Source of the DNA: Bradyrhizobium iriomotense
Lineage (GTDB): Bacteria > Pseudomonadota > Alphaproteobacteria > Rhizobiales > Xanthobacteraceae
Assembly: GCF_018130765.1 (NCBI RefSeq)
Contig: NZ_JAFCJZ010000008.1
Span: 1 to 64,000 of the forward strand
DNA length: 64,000 bases
Direction: 5' to 3'
Part shown: positions 42,634-51,242 of the stretch, piece after piece
Position numbering within the stretch: the stretch's first letter is position 1
How the letters are laid out: each line of letters opens with the position of its first letter
Program-made: the position numbers and the translations under genes
The notes under the pieces: generated by a model
What the model saw: only the letters and a program-made list of their open reading frames with translations
The model's database searches: none
Told to the model about the DNA's origin: nothing

Positions 42634-45005
42634 GCCGCGCTCCTCTCGGTCGCGCGCGCGGCAAGCACCGCCGCGACGATGCGATGCGGCGTGATCGGCG
42701 ACTGCATCAGCTCGACGCCGAGCGGGCGCAGCGCGTCGTTCACGGCGTTGGCGATCGCGGCCGGCGGCGCGATCGCGCCGCCCTCGCCGATGCCCTTCAC
42801 GCCGAACTGCGTATAGGGCGACGGCGTCTCCATGTGGTCGAGACGCGCGGCCGGGACCTCGGTCGGCCCGGGCAGCAGGTAGTCGGCAAGCGTCGTCGCC
42901 AGCGGCTGGCCTGACGCATCGAACTGCATTTCCTCGTAGAGCGCGGTGCCGATGCCCTGCGCGAGGCCGCCATAGATCTGACCGTCAACGACGAGCGGAT
43001 TGACCAGAACGCCACCGTCCTCGACAATCACATAGTCGAGAATTTCCACCTCGCCGAGATCAGGATCAACGGCGACGACGGCCGCATGCGCGGCATAGCT
43101 GAAGGTGCCGCTGTCGCGCACGGGCTTGTAGCCTTGCGTCACCTCGAGCCCGCCGGGATCGACGTCGGCCGGCAGGTCTTGCGGACGGCGATACCAGGTG
43201 TGGGCGATCGCCTTCAGGCTGACACTGCCGTTGACGCCGCGCACCTCGCCGTTCTGCAAGACCACGGACGCGGGGTCGTGTTGCAACAATTTGGCGCCGA
43301 TGCGCCGGGCACGTTCGCCGAGCTCGCGGCAGGCGGTCGCGACCGCGCCGCCCGCCATCACCATCGAGCGCGAGCCCCAGGTGCCGGTCGAATAGGGCGT
43401 CATCGCGGTGTCGCCGAGGATGATGCGGATCTTCGCGACATCGACGCCGAGGATTTCATGCGCGACCTGGGCGAGCGTCGTCTCCATGCCCTGCCCATGC
43501 GAGTGCACACCGACGCGCAGTTCGAGGCCGCCGTCCGGCGTCAGCCGAGCCGAGGCCTGCTCGTGACCCGGCACCATCGGGATGCCCCAGCCGGAATAGA
43601 CCGAGGTGCCATGCGCGGCCTGCTCGCAATAGATGGAGACGCCAACGCCGATGCGGCGGCCGTCCGCCCCGCCCTGCTTTTGCCTGGTGCGGATGGCATC
43701 GATGTCGATGGCGGCGAGCGCGCGGCGCATCGCTTCCGGATAATCGCCGCTGTCAAAGTGCTTCTTGGTGATGTTGTCGAACGGCATCTGTTCGGGGCGC
43801 ACCAGATTGCGCAGCCGCACCTCGCCGGGCTCGAGCCCGGCCTCGGCCGCCACGAGGTCGAGCATCAATTCCAGCGCGAAGCAGACGCCGGTGCGCGCCA
43901 CGCCGCGATAGGGCAGGATCGGGCATTTGTTGGTCGCGACCGAGAAGGTACGGCAGCGGTAGGCCGGCATCTTGTAGGGGCCGGGCAGGATGCTGGCGAC
44001 CTGCGCGGCCTCCAGGCAGGCCGAGAACGGATAGGACGAGTAGGCGCCGGAATCCACGGTTGCTTCGCAATCGATACCGCGCAGCGTGCCTTCTCGGTCG
44101 GCATAGACCGTGATCCTGTAATGGTGCTCGCGGCAATTGGAGCTGGCGACGAGATGCTCGCGGCGATCTTCGAGCCAGCGCACCGGATGGCCGCGTTGCA
44201 TGGTCAGCCAGGACAGGCAGACCTCTTCGGGCAGCAGAATGCCCTTGTGGCCAAAACCGCCGCCGACATCGGGCGAGATCACACGAATCCGGCCCTCCTC
44301 CATGCCGAGGCATTCGGCAAGGCCGCTGCGGGTGACGTGCGGCATCTGCGCCGCCGAATGCAGGGTGAGCTGGTCGAGCCGGGGATCGAAGGTTGCAACC
44401 ACGCCGCGGCCCTCCAGCGGCGACATGCATTGCCGCGCGGTCGAGATCTCGCGCGTCACCTTGATCGGCGCGTCGAGTGCGGTGGAGATGTCGACCTCGT
44501 AATTGGTCTCCAGGAAGACGTTGTCGCCCCAATGCTCATGCACCAGCGCCGAGCCGGGCTCGCGCGCCTTCAGCATGTCGGTGATGGCGGGCAACTCCTC
44601 CAGATCGAGCGTCACGGAAGCCGCGATGTCCTCGGCCTCGGCGCGCGTCGGCGCGAGGCACATCGCGAGGAGCTCGCCGACCTGGCGCACCTTGCCGGTC
44701 GCGAGCACCGGCTGCTCTGAAATCTTGAAGCCGGGAAGCCCTGACACTGCTCGGATCGGCTTGATGCCGACGAGGTCCGCGGCGGTGAAGACGCTGCCGC
44801 GATGGCGTTCGGGCACGTGGATACCGCGGATCCGCGCATGCGCCAGCGGGCTGCGCACGAAGGCAACATCCTGAAGGCCGGCGAGCCTGACGTCGCCGAC
44901 ATACTGGCCGCGGCCGCGCATCAGGCGGTCGTCCTCCTTCCGCGGCAGTCGTGCGCCCACGCCCTGCCCGGATCTGCTAGACGGAAATTCCCGCTCGTTG
45001 CGCAC
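42630..45005 (-). CDS. Molybdopterin-binding large subunit, xanthine dehydrogenase family
   Basis: About 791 aa. Residues about 15-130 are the aldehyde oxidase a/b hammerhead domain (EDDRLMRGRGQYVGDVRL). The Mo-cofactor domains include DVGGGFGHKG, the form II-like loop PYRGVARTG in place of the CO dehydrogenase AYXCSFR loop, and the catalytic Glu in GVKGIGEGGAIAPP near the C-terminus. It should hydroxylate an N-heterocycle or aldehyde, not oxidise CO. I chose the GTG at 45005 because AGGAGG lies just upstream; GTG 45023 is the longest option. The spacing to the amidohydrolase gene is 27 bases. Confidence 0.92.
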   Translation of the reverse strand: MRNEREFPSSRSGQGVGARLPRKEDDRLMRGRGQYVGDVRLAGLQDVAFVRSPLAHARIRGIHVPERHRGSVFTAADLVGIKPIRAVSGLPGFKISEQPVLATGKVRQVGELLAMCLAPTRAEAEDIAASVTLDLEELPAITDMLKAREPGSALVHEHWGDNVFLETNYEVDISTALDAPIKVTREISTARQCMSPLEGRGVVATFDPRLDQLTLHSAAQMPHVTRSGLAECLGMEEGRIRVISPDVGGGFGHKGILLPEEVCLSWLTMQRGHPVRWLEDRREHLVASSNCREHHYRITVYADREGTLRGIDCEATVDSGAYSSYPFSACLEAAQVASILPGPYKMPAYRCRTFSVATNKCPILPYRGVARTGVCFALELMLDLVAAEAGLEPGEVRLRNLVRPEQMPFDNITKKHFDSGDYPEAMRRALAAIDIDAIRTRQKQGGADGRRIGVGVSIYCEQAAHGTSVYSGWGIPMVPGHEQASARLTPDGGLELRVGVHSHGQGMETTLAQVAHEILGVDVAKIRIILGDTAMTPYSTGTWGSRSMVMAGGAVATACRELGERARRIGAKLLQHDPASVVLQNGEVRGVNGSVSLKAIAHTWYRRPQDLPADVDPGGLEVTQGYKPVRDSGTFSYAAHAAVVAVDPDLGEVEILDYVIVEDGGVLVNPLVVDGQIYGGLAQGIGTALYEEMQFDASGQPLATTLADYLLPGPTEVPAARLDHMETPSPYTQFGVKGIGEGGAIAPPAAIANAVNDALRPLGVELMQSPITPHRIVAAVLAARATERSAA

Positions 45006-45032
45006 CCCTGCGCCCTCCTTCACCGCCGGGCC

Positions 45033-46310
45033 TTACGCCGCGACGGCTTGCGGCAGGATCGGCGCGACCGCGTCGAAGCGCGTGCCGGCGCGCAGGCAGA
45101 AGGCCGGCTGCAACAGACGCTCGGCGATCACCTCGTTCCTCTCGTTGTCCTTCAGGACGAAGCGGCCGTTCTTCTCCGCGAGCACGGAGACGTCGGCGTC
45201 CATGCCGACCTTGAGCGCGCCGATCTCCCCGCTGCGGCCGAGCATTTTTGCAGGATTGGAGGTGACCATCGGCACCACCTGCTCCAGCGACAGGCCGAGC
45301 GCCATCATCGAGCTCATTGCCTGGACGAGGCTGAACTTGGCCTGGCCGGCGAAGGGATGGTTCTCGTCGTCTTCGTGCTGATCGGGCGTTCCGGCCGGCG
45401 CGGGCACATGGGTGTTGTAACCGTGGATGTCGGCGCCGAGCGTGGTCGGAATGATGCCGGCGGCGATCGCCTTCTTGGCGAGCCGGTAGGAGAAATGGCT
45501 GCCGTGGCCGACGTCGACCTTGAGGCCGCGATCGAGCGCGGCCTGAATCACCGGATGCACCTCGCCCTCGCGGTTGACGAAGCCGCCGGGATGACGCGTG
45601 AAGGGATGAGCGAGAATGTCGCCCTCGCGCAGCAGCGGGATCACGCGCGTGAGGATGGTGTCGGCGTCCTCGCCGTTGGCGCCGCTCTCGGGCAGGCCCC
45701 AGAGCTGGCCGAAATGCACATAGACCGGCAGATCGGCGCGCTTGCCGATTTCCGCCGCCATCTCGATGACGCGAATGCCCCAGCGCGCGAAGCCGCCGAT
45801 CTCGGCATGGGCCTTGATGCCGCGCACGATATCGAGATTGGCCGTCGCCGCCTTCACCGTCGCATCGATGTCGACGCCGTCGGGGCTGTAGAGCTGCGGA
45901 TAGAAATGTCCTTCAAGTCCGCCGACGAGATAGGCCGACAGGAAAGCATAGACGCGCGAGGCCGAGGCTTCCGCGATGAAATGGCGAAAGCCCGGCAGCG
46001 TCATGCAGGACGGACCGCCCTGGTCGACCAGCGTCGTCACGCCCGACTGCACACCGACCATGTCGGGGTTCATGCCGAAGCGTCCCGAGACATATTGATA
46101 GACATGCGCATGGGTGTCGATCAGCCCGGGCAGCACCAGCTTGCCGCCGACGTCGACGACTTCCTTCGCGCTGGTCGGCAGGATGTCCGCCGCAACCGCC
46201 GCGATCTTGCCGCCGCGGATGGCGACGTCCTTGATGCCGTCGACACCGGAGGCCGGACAGATCACGCGACCGCCTCGCAGCAGAAAGTCGAAGCTGGCAG
46301 TGACGGACAT
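45033..46310 (-). CDS. Amidohydrolase/deacetylase-family metallohydrolase
   Basis: A 425-aa amidohydrolase-superfamily TIM barrel. The metal motif is His67-x-His69 in LPGLIDTHAHVYQY. A candidate carboxylated Lys lies in VRGIKAHAEIGG, and further metal His residues lie in YVHFGQLW, LAHPFTRHPGG and VDVGHGSHFSYR. A dihydroorotase-like composite beta domain closes the N- and C-termini. The subfamily is close to predicted amidohydrolases of the dihydroorotase/hydantoinase group, which open cyclic amides or deacetylate. AAGGAGAG precedes the ATG. It is the first gene of the operon, with two palindromic operators 49-88 bases upstream. Confidence 0.88.
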   Translation of the reverse strand: MSVTASFDFLLRGGRVICPASGVDGIKDVAIRGGKIAAVAADILPTSAKEVVDVGGKLVLPGLIDTHAHVYQYVSGRFGMNPDMVGVQSGVTTLVDQGGPSCMTLPGFRHFIAEASASRVYAFLSAYLVGGLEGHFYPQLYSPDGVDIDATVKAATANLDIVRGIKAHAEIGGFARWGIRVIEMAAEIGKRADLPVYVHFGQLWGLPESGANGEDADTILTRVIPLLREGDILAHPFTRHPGGFVNREGEVHPVIQAALDRGLKVDVGHGSHFSYRLAKKAIAAGIIPTTLGADIHGYNTHVPAPAGTPDQHEDDENHPFAGQAKFSLVQAMSSMMALGLSLEQVVPMVTSNPAKMLGRSGEIGALKVGMDADVSVLAEKNGRFVLKDNERNEVIAERLLQPAFCLRAGTRFDAVAPILPQAVAA

Positions 46311-46358
46311 GGCGCTCTCCTTGGCTCTTGCGCAGGCGGTTACCCCGCCCGCAGATTA

Positions 46359-46372
46359 CGAAGCATGCTTCG
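46359..46372. promoter_or_regulatory. MarR operator candidate 1, perfect 14-bp palindrome
   Basis: CGAAGCATGCTTCG is a perfect palindrome in the 184-base region between the divergent amidohydrolase and marR genes. It is 24 bases from the second copy. Confidence 0.65.
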
Positions 46373-46382
46373 CATTTGAATA

Positions 46383-46396
46383 CGAAGTATGCTTCG
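46383..46396. promoter_or_regulatory. MarR operator candidate 2
   Basis: CGAAGTATGCTTCG differs from copy 1 by one base. Flanking bases extend the inverted repeat to AATACGAAG and CTTCGTATT arms (46379-46400). Its 24-base distance from copy 1 would place two dimers on similar DNA faces. Confidence 0.65.
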
Positions 46397-46494
46397 TATT
46401 TTGACAAAAGCAAGCATCATGCCATGATCAGGCGGTGGCAGCCGCGCTCGAATCGAGCTAAGCGCGACGGAGTTTCGGGTTGGGAGAGTGTGCA

Positions 46495-46989
46495 TTGCGG
46501 CAAGCAAGGAAGGGTCGCACGGGGGCCAAGCATCGCCCTTGGCCATTGTCGCAGCGCCCCGGTTATCTGATCCGGCGGCTGCACCAGATTCACGTCGCGC
46601 TGTTTCAGGACGCCTGCGGCGAGTTCGAGGTCACGCCGCTGCAATACAGCCTGCTTTCGGCGCTGGCGGTGCGCGAAACTGCCGATCAGACCACTTTGGC
46701 GGCCGATATTGCGCTGGATCGCACCACGACGACCGGCGCGCTGAAGCGGCTCGCCGCACGGAACCTGGTCGAGCGCGCCGTCAACAAGGACGATCGCCGC
46801 GCGCGCCTGTGCCGATTGACGCCGGCCGGCGCCGCGCTGCTGGTCAAGATCGAGGGCGCGGCGCGGCGTGCGCATCGCGCGACGCTCGGCGATCTCAGCG
46901 AGCGGGAACAGGCGCTCTTCATCGAGATGATGCAGCGCATCGTGGCCGGCAACCCAAGTCGCGACAGCTCCGCTGCCCTATTCGATTAG
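46495..46989 (+). CDS. MarR-family transcriptional regulator
   Basis: A winged-helix protein of about 164 aa. The MarR core runs from PGYLIRRLHQIHVALFQDAC through VTPLQYSLLSAL to the recognition helix and wing: TTLAADIALDRTTTTGALKR and NKDDRRARLCRLTPAGAALL, with the DxR wing signature. I chose the TTG at 46495, placed six bases after GGGAGAG; another TTG at 46480 is possible. It is transcribed divergently from the amidohydrolase operon and precedes the NCS1 permease gene. It most likely represses both and is released by the pathway substrate, as is usual for MarR proteins in aromatic and heterocycle catabolism. Confidence 0.88.
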   Translation: MRQARKGRTGAKHRPWPLSQRPGYLIRRLHQIHVALFQDACGEFEVTPLQYSLLSALAVRETADQTTLAADIALDRTTTTGALKRLAARNLVERAVNKDDRRARLCRLTPAGAALLVKIEGAARRAHRATLGDLSEREQALFIEMMQRIVAGNPSRDSSAALFD

Positions 46990-47228
46990 GCGCAGTTGCT
47001 GCGCTTTTGAGTTGGGCTGCTCAATTTATCATCGTACCGCTGCTTCGCCATGCAACATCCACCGCCTCTCGCCGGCACGTCGGAGATGCCACGCCGAGCC
47101 GGCACGTGAGCATAGCGCGCGCTTGAAAACGCAGGTGCATCCGCCGCGAGCTACGCTGCATCCGGCATGCGGCACGCACCCTGCCCGGCCGCGTCGCAAC
47201 CAATGGCACGATTTATGCTGCGATGATG

Positions 47229-47242
47229 CGAAGCGTGCTTCG
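47229..47242. promoter_or_regulatory. MarR operator candidate 3, in front of the NCS1 permease gene
   Basis: CGAAGCGTGCTTCG, one base different from copy 1, ends 14 bases before the permease ATG and just before its GGGGGA ribosome binding site. Bound repressor would block the promoter or the start of the message. Confidence 0.65.
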
Positions 47243-47256
47243 TATTGGGGGATGTC

Positions 47257-48675
47257 ATGACGGATTCCGAACTTCGCGCTGATATTCACAGCATCGAACC
47301 AATTCCCGATGCGGACCGGGACTCCACCGGCCCGCAGCAGATGTGGATCTGGGCCGGCGCCAACATCGCGCCGGTGAACTGGGCGCTCGGCGCGCTCGGC
47401 ATCATCCTCAAGCTCGGCCTGATGGAGACGATCGCGGTCATCGTGCTCGGCAACATCGTGGGCTGCGCGATCTTCGCGACCTTCACGGTGATGGGACACA
47501 AGACCGGCGTCAACCAGATGGTGCTGAGCCGGTCCGCCTTCGGCGTCCGCGGCGCCTATTTGCCCAGTATCCTGATGTTCCTGATGACGCTGGGCTGGAT
47601 CGGTGTGAACACCTATTTCCCGGTCAAGGTCTCGATGGGCATCCTCGGCCAGTTCGGCGTGCCCGACACCTGGCTGATCGAGATCGTCGTCATCACGCTG
47701 GTGATGGCGGCGCAGGTGCTGATCGGCATCTACGGCTTCTACGCGATCCGCACCTTCGAGAAATACACGGTGCCGCCGACCATCGCCATCATGGTGCTGA
47801 TGAGCGTGCTGGCCTGGACGCGCCCCGGCGTCGTCAACTGGGGCCTCACCACCTCGCTGCCGCCGGGCGCGCACATGGCGATGCTGACCCTGCTGATGAC
47901 CGCGATCGGCGTCGGCTGGGGCATCTCCTGGGTCACCTGGGCCTCGGACTATTCGCGCTTCGTGCCGCGCAGCACGTCCTCGAAGTCCGTGTTCTGGTAC
48001 AGCTATGTCGGCATGTTCGTGCCGACGGTCTGGCTCGGCATCCTCGGCGCGACCATCGCCTCGACGACGCTGGACACCGACCCCGCCAAGATGGTCAGCG
48101 CGGTGTTCGGCGGACCGGTCAGCATCCTCGTGCTGCTGATGGTGCTGCACGGCCCGATCGCCACCAACATCCTCAACGTCTATTCAGCGACGCTGGCGGC
48201 ACTGAGCGCGGGGCTGAAGCTCTCGCGCTTCTGGCTCACCGTCATCACTGGCGTCGCCGGCTATCTGGTCACGCTCTACTTCATCTTCGCGCCGTCCTTC
48301 GCGAAGGCGTTCGACAACTGGATGATCAGCCTGCTTTTGTGGATGAGCCCGTGGGCCGGCGTCGTGCTCGCGGACTACTTCATCAAGCGCAAGGGCGAGA
48401 TCGACGTCGCCGAGCTCTACCGATCGCCCGAGACCAGCGCCTATGGCGACATCAACTGGGCCGGCATGATCGCGTTCTTCGCGGGTCTCGTTGCCGGATG
48501 GTTGGTCGAAGACGGCCTCGTCGGCGCGCTGCAGGGGCCGATCTCGACCAACTTCCTGGGCGGCGCCGATCTGAGCTGGCTGTTCGGCATTGGCGTGGCG
48601 GGCCTCGTCTATCTCGGGCTGGGCAAGTTCGCGACCTCGCCCTCCTCGATCGTTGCGAGCAGCGCAGGCAGGTAG
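47257..48675 (+). CDS. NCS1-family nucleobase/allantoin/hydantoin-type permease
   Basis: About 472 aa with twelve hydrophobic helices. The start is the ATG at 47257 (MTDSELRADIHSIEPIPDAD), with GGGGGA before it. NCS1 features include QQMWIWAGANIAPVNWALGA in helix 1, VLSRSAFGVRGAYLPSIL, and WVTWASDYSRFVPRSTSSKS. Family members import purines, pyrimidines, allantoin, hydantoins or vitamins with H+ or Na+. Subfamily and substrate cannot be fixed by eye. The acetamidase gene starts four bases after its stop, so the two probably form one operon under operator 3. Confidence 0.88.
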   Translation: MTDSELRADIHSIEPIPDADRDSTGPQQMWIWAGANIAPVNWALGALGIILKLGLMETIAVIVLGNIVGCAIFATFTVMGHKTGVNQMVLSRSAFGVRGAYLPSILMFLMTLGWIGVNTYFPVKVSMGILGQFGVPDTWLIEIVVITLVMAAQVLIGIYGFYAIRTFEKYTVPPTIAIMVLMSVLAWTRPGVVNWGLTTSLPPGAHMAMLTLLMTAIGVGWGISWVTWASDYSRFVPRSTSSKSVFWYSYVGMFVPTVWLGILGATIASTTLDTDPAKMVSAVFGGPVSILVLLMVLHGPIATNILNVYSATLAALSAGLKLSRFWLTVITGVAGYLVTLYFIFAPSFAKAFDNWMISLLLWMSPWAGVVLADYFIKRKGEIDVAELYRSPETSAYGDINWAGMIAFFAGLVAGWLVEDGLVGALQGPISTNFLGGADLSWLFGIGVAGLVYLGLGKFATSPSSIVASSAGR

Positions 48676-48679
48676 CGGC

Positions 48680-49627
48680 ATGGACCACGTCCTGCGCTCC
48701 ACTCCCGGAAACGTCCAGTGGGGACTCTGGGACGGACGATTGAAGCCGGTGCTCCGAATCGCATCCGGAGACCGGGTGACCATCGAGACCCTGTCGGGCG
48801 AGCCGGACGATCTGCCCGATCCGTCGCTCGGCTTTGACACCGTTCCCGGACATGCGGAGGTGCTGGCAAGCGCATTCCGCGGTCCGGGCCCGCACCTTCT
48901 CACGGGACCGATCCACATCGAAGGTGCCGAGCCCGGCGACGTGCTGGAAGTGCGCGTCTTGAATATCGAGCTGCGCTGCAATTGGGGCTGGAATTTGCAG
49001 GTGCCGACGCTCGGCACCCTGCCGGAGGATTTTCCCGAGTTCCGCCGCATCCACATTCCGCTGGACCGCGCGCGTAACGTCGCAAAGCTTCCCTGGGGCC
49101 AGGAGCTGCCGCTCTCCCCCTTCTTCGGCAATTTCGGCGTCGCGCCGCCGCCGGCCTGGGGCCGGCTGTCCTCGAAGGAGCCGCGCGCGTTCGGCGGCAA
49201 CATGGACAACAAGGAGCTCGGGGCCGGCAGCACCCTGTATTTTCCGGTGTTCGTGCCGGGCGCGCTGTTCTCGGCCGGCGACGGCCACGCGCTGCAGGGC
49301 GACGGCGAAGTCTGCCTCACCGCGATCGAGGCAGCGCTGACAGGCACGTTCGAATTCCACGTCCACCGCGATCTCCGCCTCACCTCGCCGCGCGCCGAGA
49401 CGGCGTCCGACTGGATCACCATGGGGTTCGACGAGGACCTCGACGATGCCGCCAAGGCGACGCTGCGCGACATGATCGCGCTGATCCGAGAAAAGAGCGG
49501 CCTCAGCGCGCAGGATGCCTATACGCTCTGCTCGATCGCCGCCGACCTCCGCGTCACGCAGCTGGTCGACGGCAACAAGGGCATCCACTGCGTGCTGGCG
49601 AAATCCCGGATGCCGCGGCACGTCTAG
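48680..49627 (+). CDS. Acetamidase/formamidase-family amidohydrolase
   Basis: A protein of about 315 aa of the FmdA/AmdA family. The start is the ATG at 48680 (MDHVLRSTPGNVQWGLWDGR); the ORF extension upstream reads out of character and overlaps the permease. Family signatures include GPIHIEGAEPGDVLEVRVL, FGGNMDNKELGAGSTLYFPV and SAGDGHALQGDGEVCLTA. These enzymes hydrolyse short amides such as formamide and release ammonia. Downstream of an NCS1 permease and close to an amidohydrolase, it would supply the last deamidation step. It ends two bases from the convergent deacetylase gene. Confidence 0.9.
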   Translation: MDHVLRSTPGNVQWGLWDGRLKPVLRIASGDRVTIETLSGEPDDLPDPSLGFDTVPGHAEVLASAFRGPGPHLLTGPIHIEGAEPGDVLEVRVLNIELRCNWGWNLQVPTLGTLPEDFPEFRRIHIPLDRARNVAKLPWGQELPLSPFFGNFGVAPPPAWGRLSSKEPRAFGGNMDNKELGAGSTLYFPVFVPGALFSAGDGHALQGDGEVCLTAIEAALTGTFEFHVHRDLRLTSPRAETASDWITMGFDEDLDDAAKATLRDMIALIREKSGLSAQDAYTLCSIAADLRVTQLVDGNKGIHCVLAKSRMPRHV

Positions 49628-49629
49628 GA

Positions 49630-50400
49630 TCAGGATCCCGATCGATCGGCGAGCTCTTCGCAGGTCAGGAACGCAACTCCGTCCAACCCGCGCAGCCAGC
49701 TCAATAGGCCGTCGAGCGCGGCAACGCGGCTTGCCCGCGCGCTGCCGTAGTCGCTGCGCGGATGCAGCGTCAGCGTGATCAGGCAGCGCTCGCGGTGCAT
49801 GGCCTCGATCTCCTCGCGCCACATCTTCATGACGCGGTCATGCGTCTGACGCTGGCCGTACAGAATCGCGTCGATCAGGATCTCCGCATGCGGCACCTCG
49901 ACCATGCCGCAGCCACCGTCGGCATCGAGCCGGTACGGATGATCGTCGTCCTGGAAGCTCGAATCGTAGCGATAGCCGAGATCGGAGAGGTGCCCGAGCG
50001 TGCGCTCGGTGAGCCGGCCATGCGGCGCGCGAAAACCGCGCGGCGCACGGCCGACGATCCGCGACAGCGACGCATGCGTGCGCTCCAGCAGCGCCCGCTC
50101 GTCGATGCCGGCCGCGTCCATCTCTTCCATCGCCCAGCCATGCGCGGCGATCTCATGACCGCGGCCGGCGAGCGCGGCGATGTAGGCGGGATTGGCTTCT
50201 GCTTCAGCACCCGGCACGAACACGGTGGATTTGATGCCGTGGCGATCAAGCAGGCCGAACAGCCGCTCGCAGCCGACCGCATAGGCGTATTTTCCGTAGG
50301 AAGCGCGGCCGAACAGCGCGTCTTCCCCAAGCTGGGTCAGCTCCACCGTCTTGCCCTGAAGATTGACGGTCACGACAATTGGAATGATCGGCTTCGTCAT
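49630..50400 (-). CDS. PuuE-like polysaccharide deacetylase-fold hydrolase lacking metal ligands
   Basis: About 256 aa, start ATG at 50400 overlapping the upstream deacetylase stop (ATGA). The NodB-homology barrel is clear: GLLDRHGIKSTVFVPGAEAE, then EIAAHGWAMEE, then GFRAPHGRLTERTL. The metal Asp motif is VTVNLQGKT (no Asp), and H-x3-H is reduced to H-x3-M (HGWAM). This resembles PuuE allantoinase, a metal-independent member of this fold, rather than sugar deacetylases. It is the last gene of the operon that begins with the C45 gene. I infer hydrolysis of a cyclic or acyl amide. Confidence 0.8.
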   Translation of the reverse strand: MTKPIIPIVVTVNLQGKTVELTQLGEDALFGRASYGKYAYAVGCERLFGLLDRHGIKSTVFVPGAEAEANPAYIAALAGRGHEIAAHGWAMEEMDAAGIDERALLERTHASLSRIVGRAPRGFRAPHGRLTERTLGHLSDLGYRYDSSFQDDDHPYRLDADGGCGMVEVPHAEILIDAILYGQRQTHDRVMKMWREEIEAMHRERCLITLTLHPRSDYGSARASRVAALDGLLSWLRGLDGVAFLTCEELADRSGS

Positions 50401-51242
50401 TGTCCGCTCCAGTCCCGCCGCCAATCGGTCGGACGCTTCAGGCACCATTCGGCAAGCTCCAGCATGCCGACGAAGCGCACGCCGTCGTGGCGCTTGGCAT
50501 ATTTGATGAGCCCTTCGACCGCGGCAACGCGCGCGGGCGAGCCGGAGCCATAGCCGACGCGCGGGTGGAAGGTCAGGTTGTAGTAACCGCCCTCGGCGTA
50601 GATCGCGTCGAACTCCTGCTCCCAATGCGTCAGCACTTCCGACGGCGGCGTATAGCTGACACGGTAGAACGGGAAATCATCGAGGGTCGAGGTGTTGTTG
50701 GGCAGGCAGACATAGTCGCTGCGCTCCTCGCCGTCGTAGCGGGCGAGATACGGCAGGTCGAAATCCTTGTCGCTGGAATCGTAGACATAGCCGAGCTCGC
50801 GGAGCTTGCGCAGCGTGCGGGCGGTCTTGTGCCCGGATGGCGAGCGCCATCCGCGCGGCGCGACGCCGGTGATTTCCGTGAGCAGTCGGTGCGTCCGCTC
50901 CAAGAGCTCCGGCTCGGCATCGCCGGGATCGACGCCCTCGTGAAAATAGCCGTGCGAGCCGATCTCGATGCCCGAGCGCGAGATGTCGCGGACGAGGTCC
51001 GGGTGCTCCTCGGCATCATAGCCGGAGACATAGAAGGTCCAGGGCACGTTGTGCCGCGTGAACATATCGACGAATCTCGGGATGCCGCATTTGGCGGAAT
51101 AGCGGCCGTGCGAGCGCGCCCCGAGCGGCAGCTGGCCGCGGCCGCGCTCCAGCGAGGTACCGTCGAAATCGAGCGTGAGCCCGACGACGCAGCGCGCGCC
51201 GTCCGGCCAGGCATGTTGCCTGCGCTGGGCAAGGGAGATCAT
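50397..51242 (-). CDS. Polysaccharide deacetylase-fold hydrolase with intact metal site
   Basis: About 281 aa from the ATG at 51242 (MISLAQRRQHAWPDG), overlapping the upstream binding-protein stop (ATGA). Motifs are LTLDFDGTS (metal Asp), IGSHGYFHEGVD (H-x3-H), and RGWRSPSG, followed by SSDKDFDLPY. The sequence SAKCGIPRFVDMFTRHNVPW groups it with the PgdA/PuuE branch that often acts on small amides. It is a paralogue of the next gene, which has lost the metal ligands. It has no signal peptide, so it should be cytoplasmic and act on an imported substrate, not the cell wall. Confidence 0.83.
   Translation of the reverse strand: MISLAQRRQHAWPDGARCVVGLTLDFDGTSLERGRGQLPLGARSHGRYSAKCGIPRFVDMFTRHNVPWTFYVSGYDAEEHPDLVRDISRSGIEIGSHGYFHEGVDPGDAEPELLERTHRLLTEITGVAPRGWRSPSGHKTARTLRKLRELGYVYDSSDKDFDLPYLARYDGEERSDYVCLPNNTSTLDDFPFYRVSYTPPSEVLTHWEQEFDAIYAEGGYYNLTFHPRVGYGSGSPARVAAVEGLIKYAKRHDGVRFVGMLELAEWCLKRPTDWRRDWSGQ

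Noticed and set aside
43086..44720. A 544-aa plus-strand ORF
   Set aside because: It is antisense to the molybdopterin subunit and has no recognisable motif.
42630..45005. Naming the large hydroxylase subunit coxL
   Set aside because: The CO dehydrogenase loop AYXCSFR is absent, so the symbol would suggest a wrong reaction.
48452..49822. A 456-aa minus-strand ORF
   Set aside because: It is antisense to the acetamidase gene and runs into the deacetylase gene in the wrong frame.
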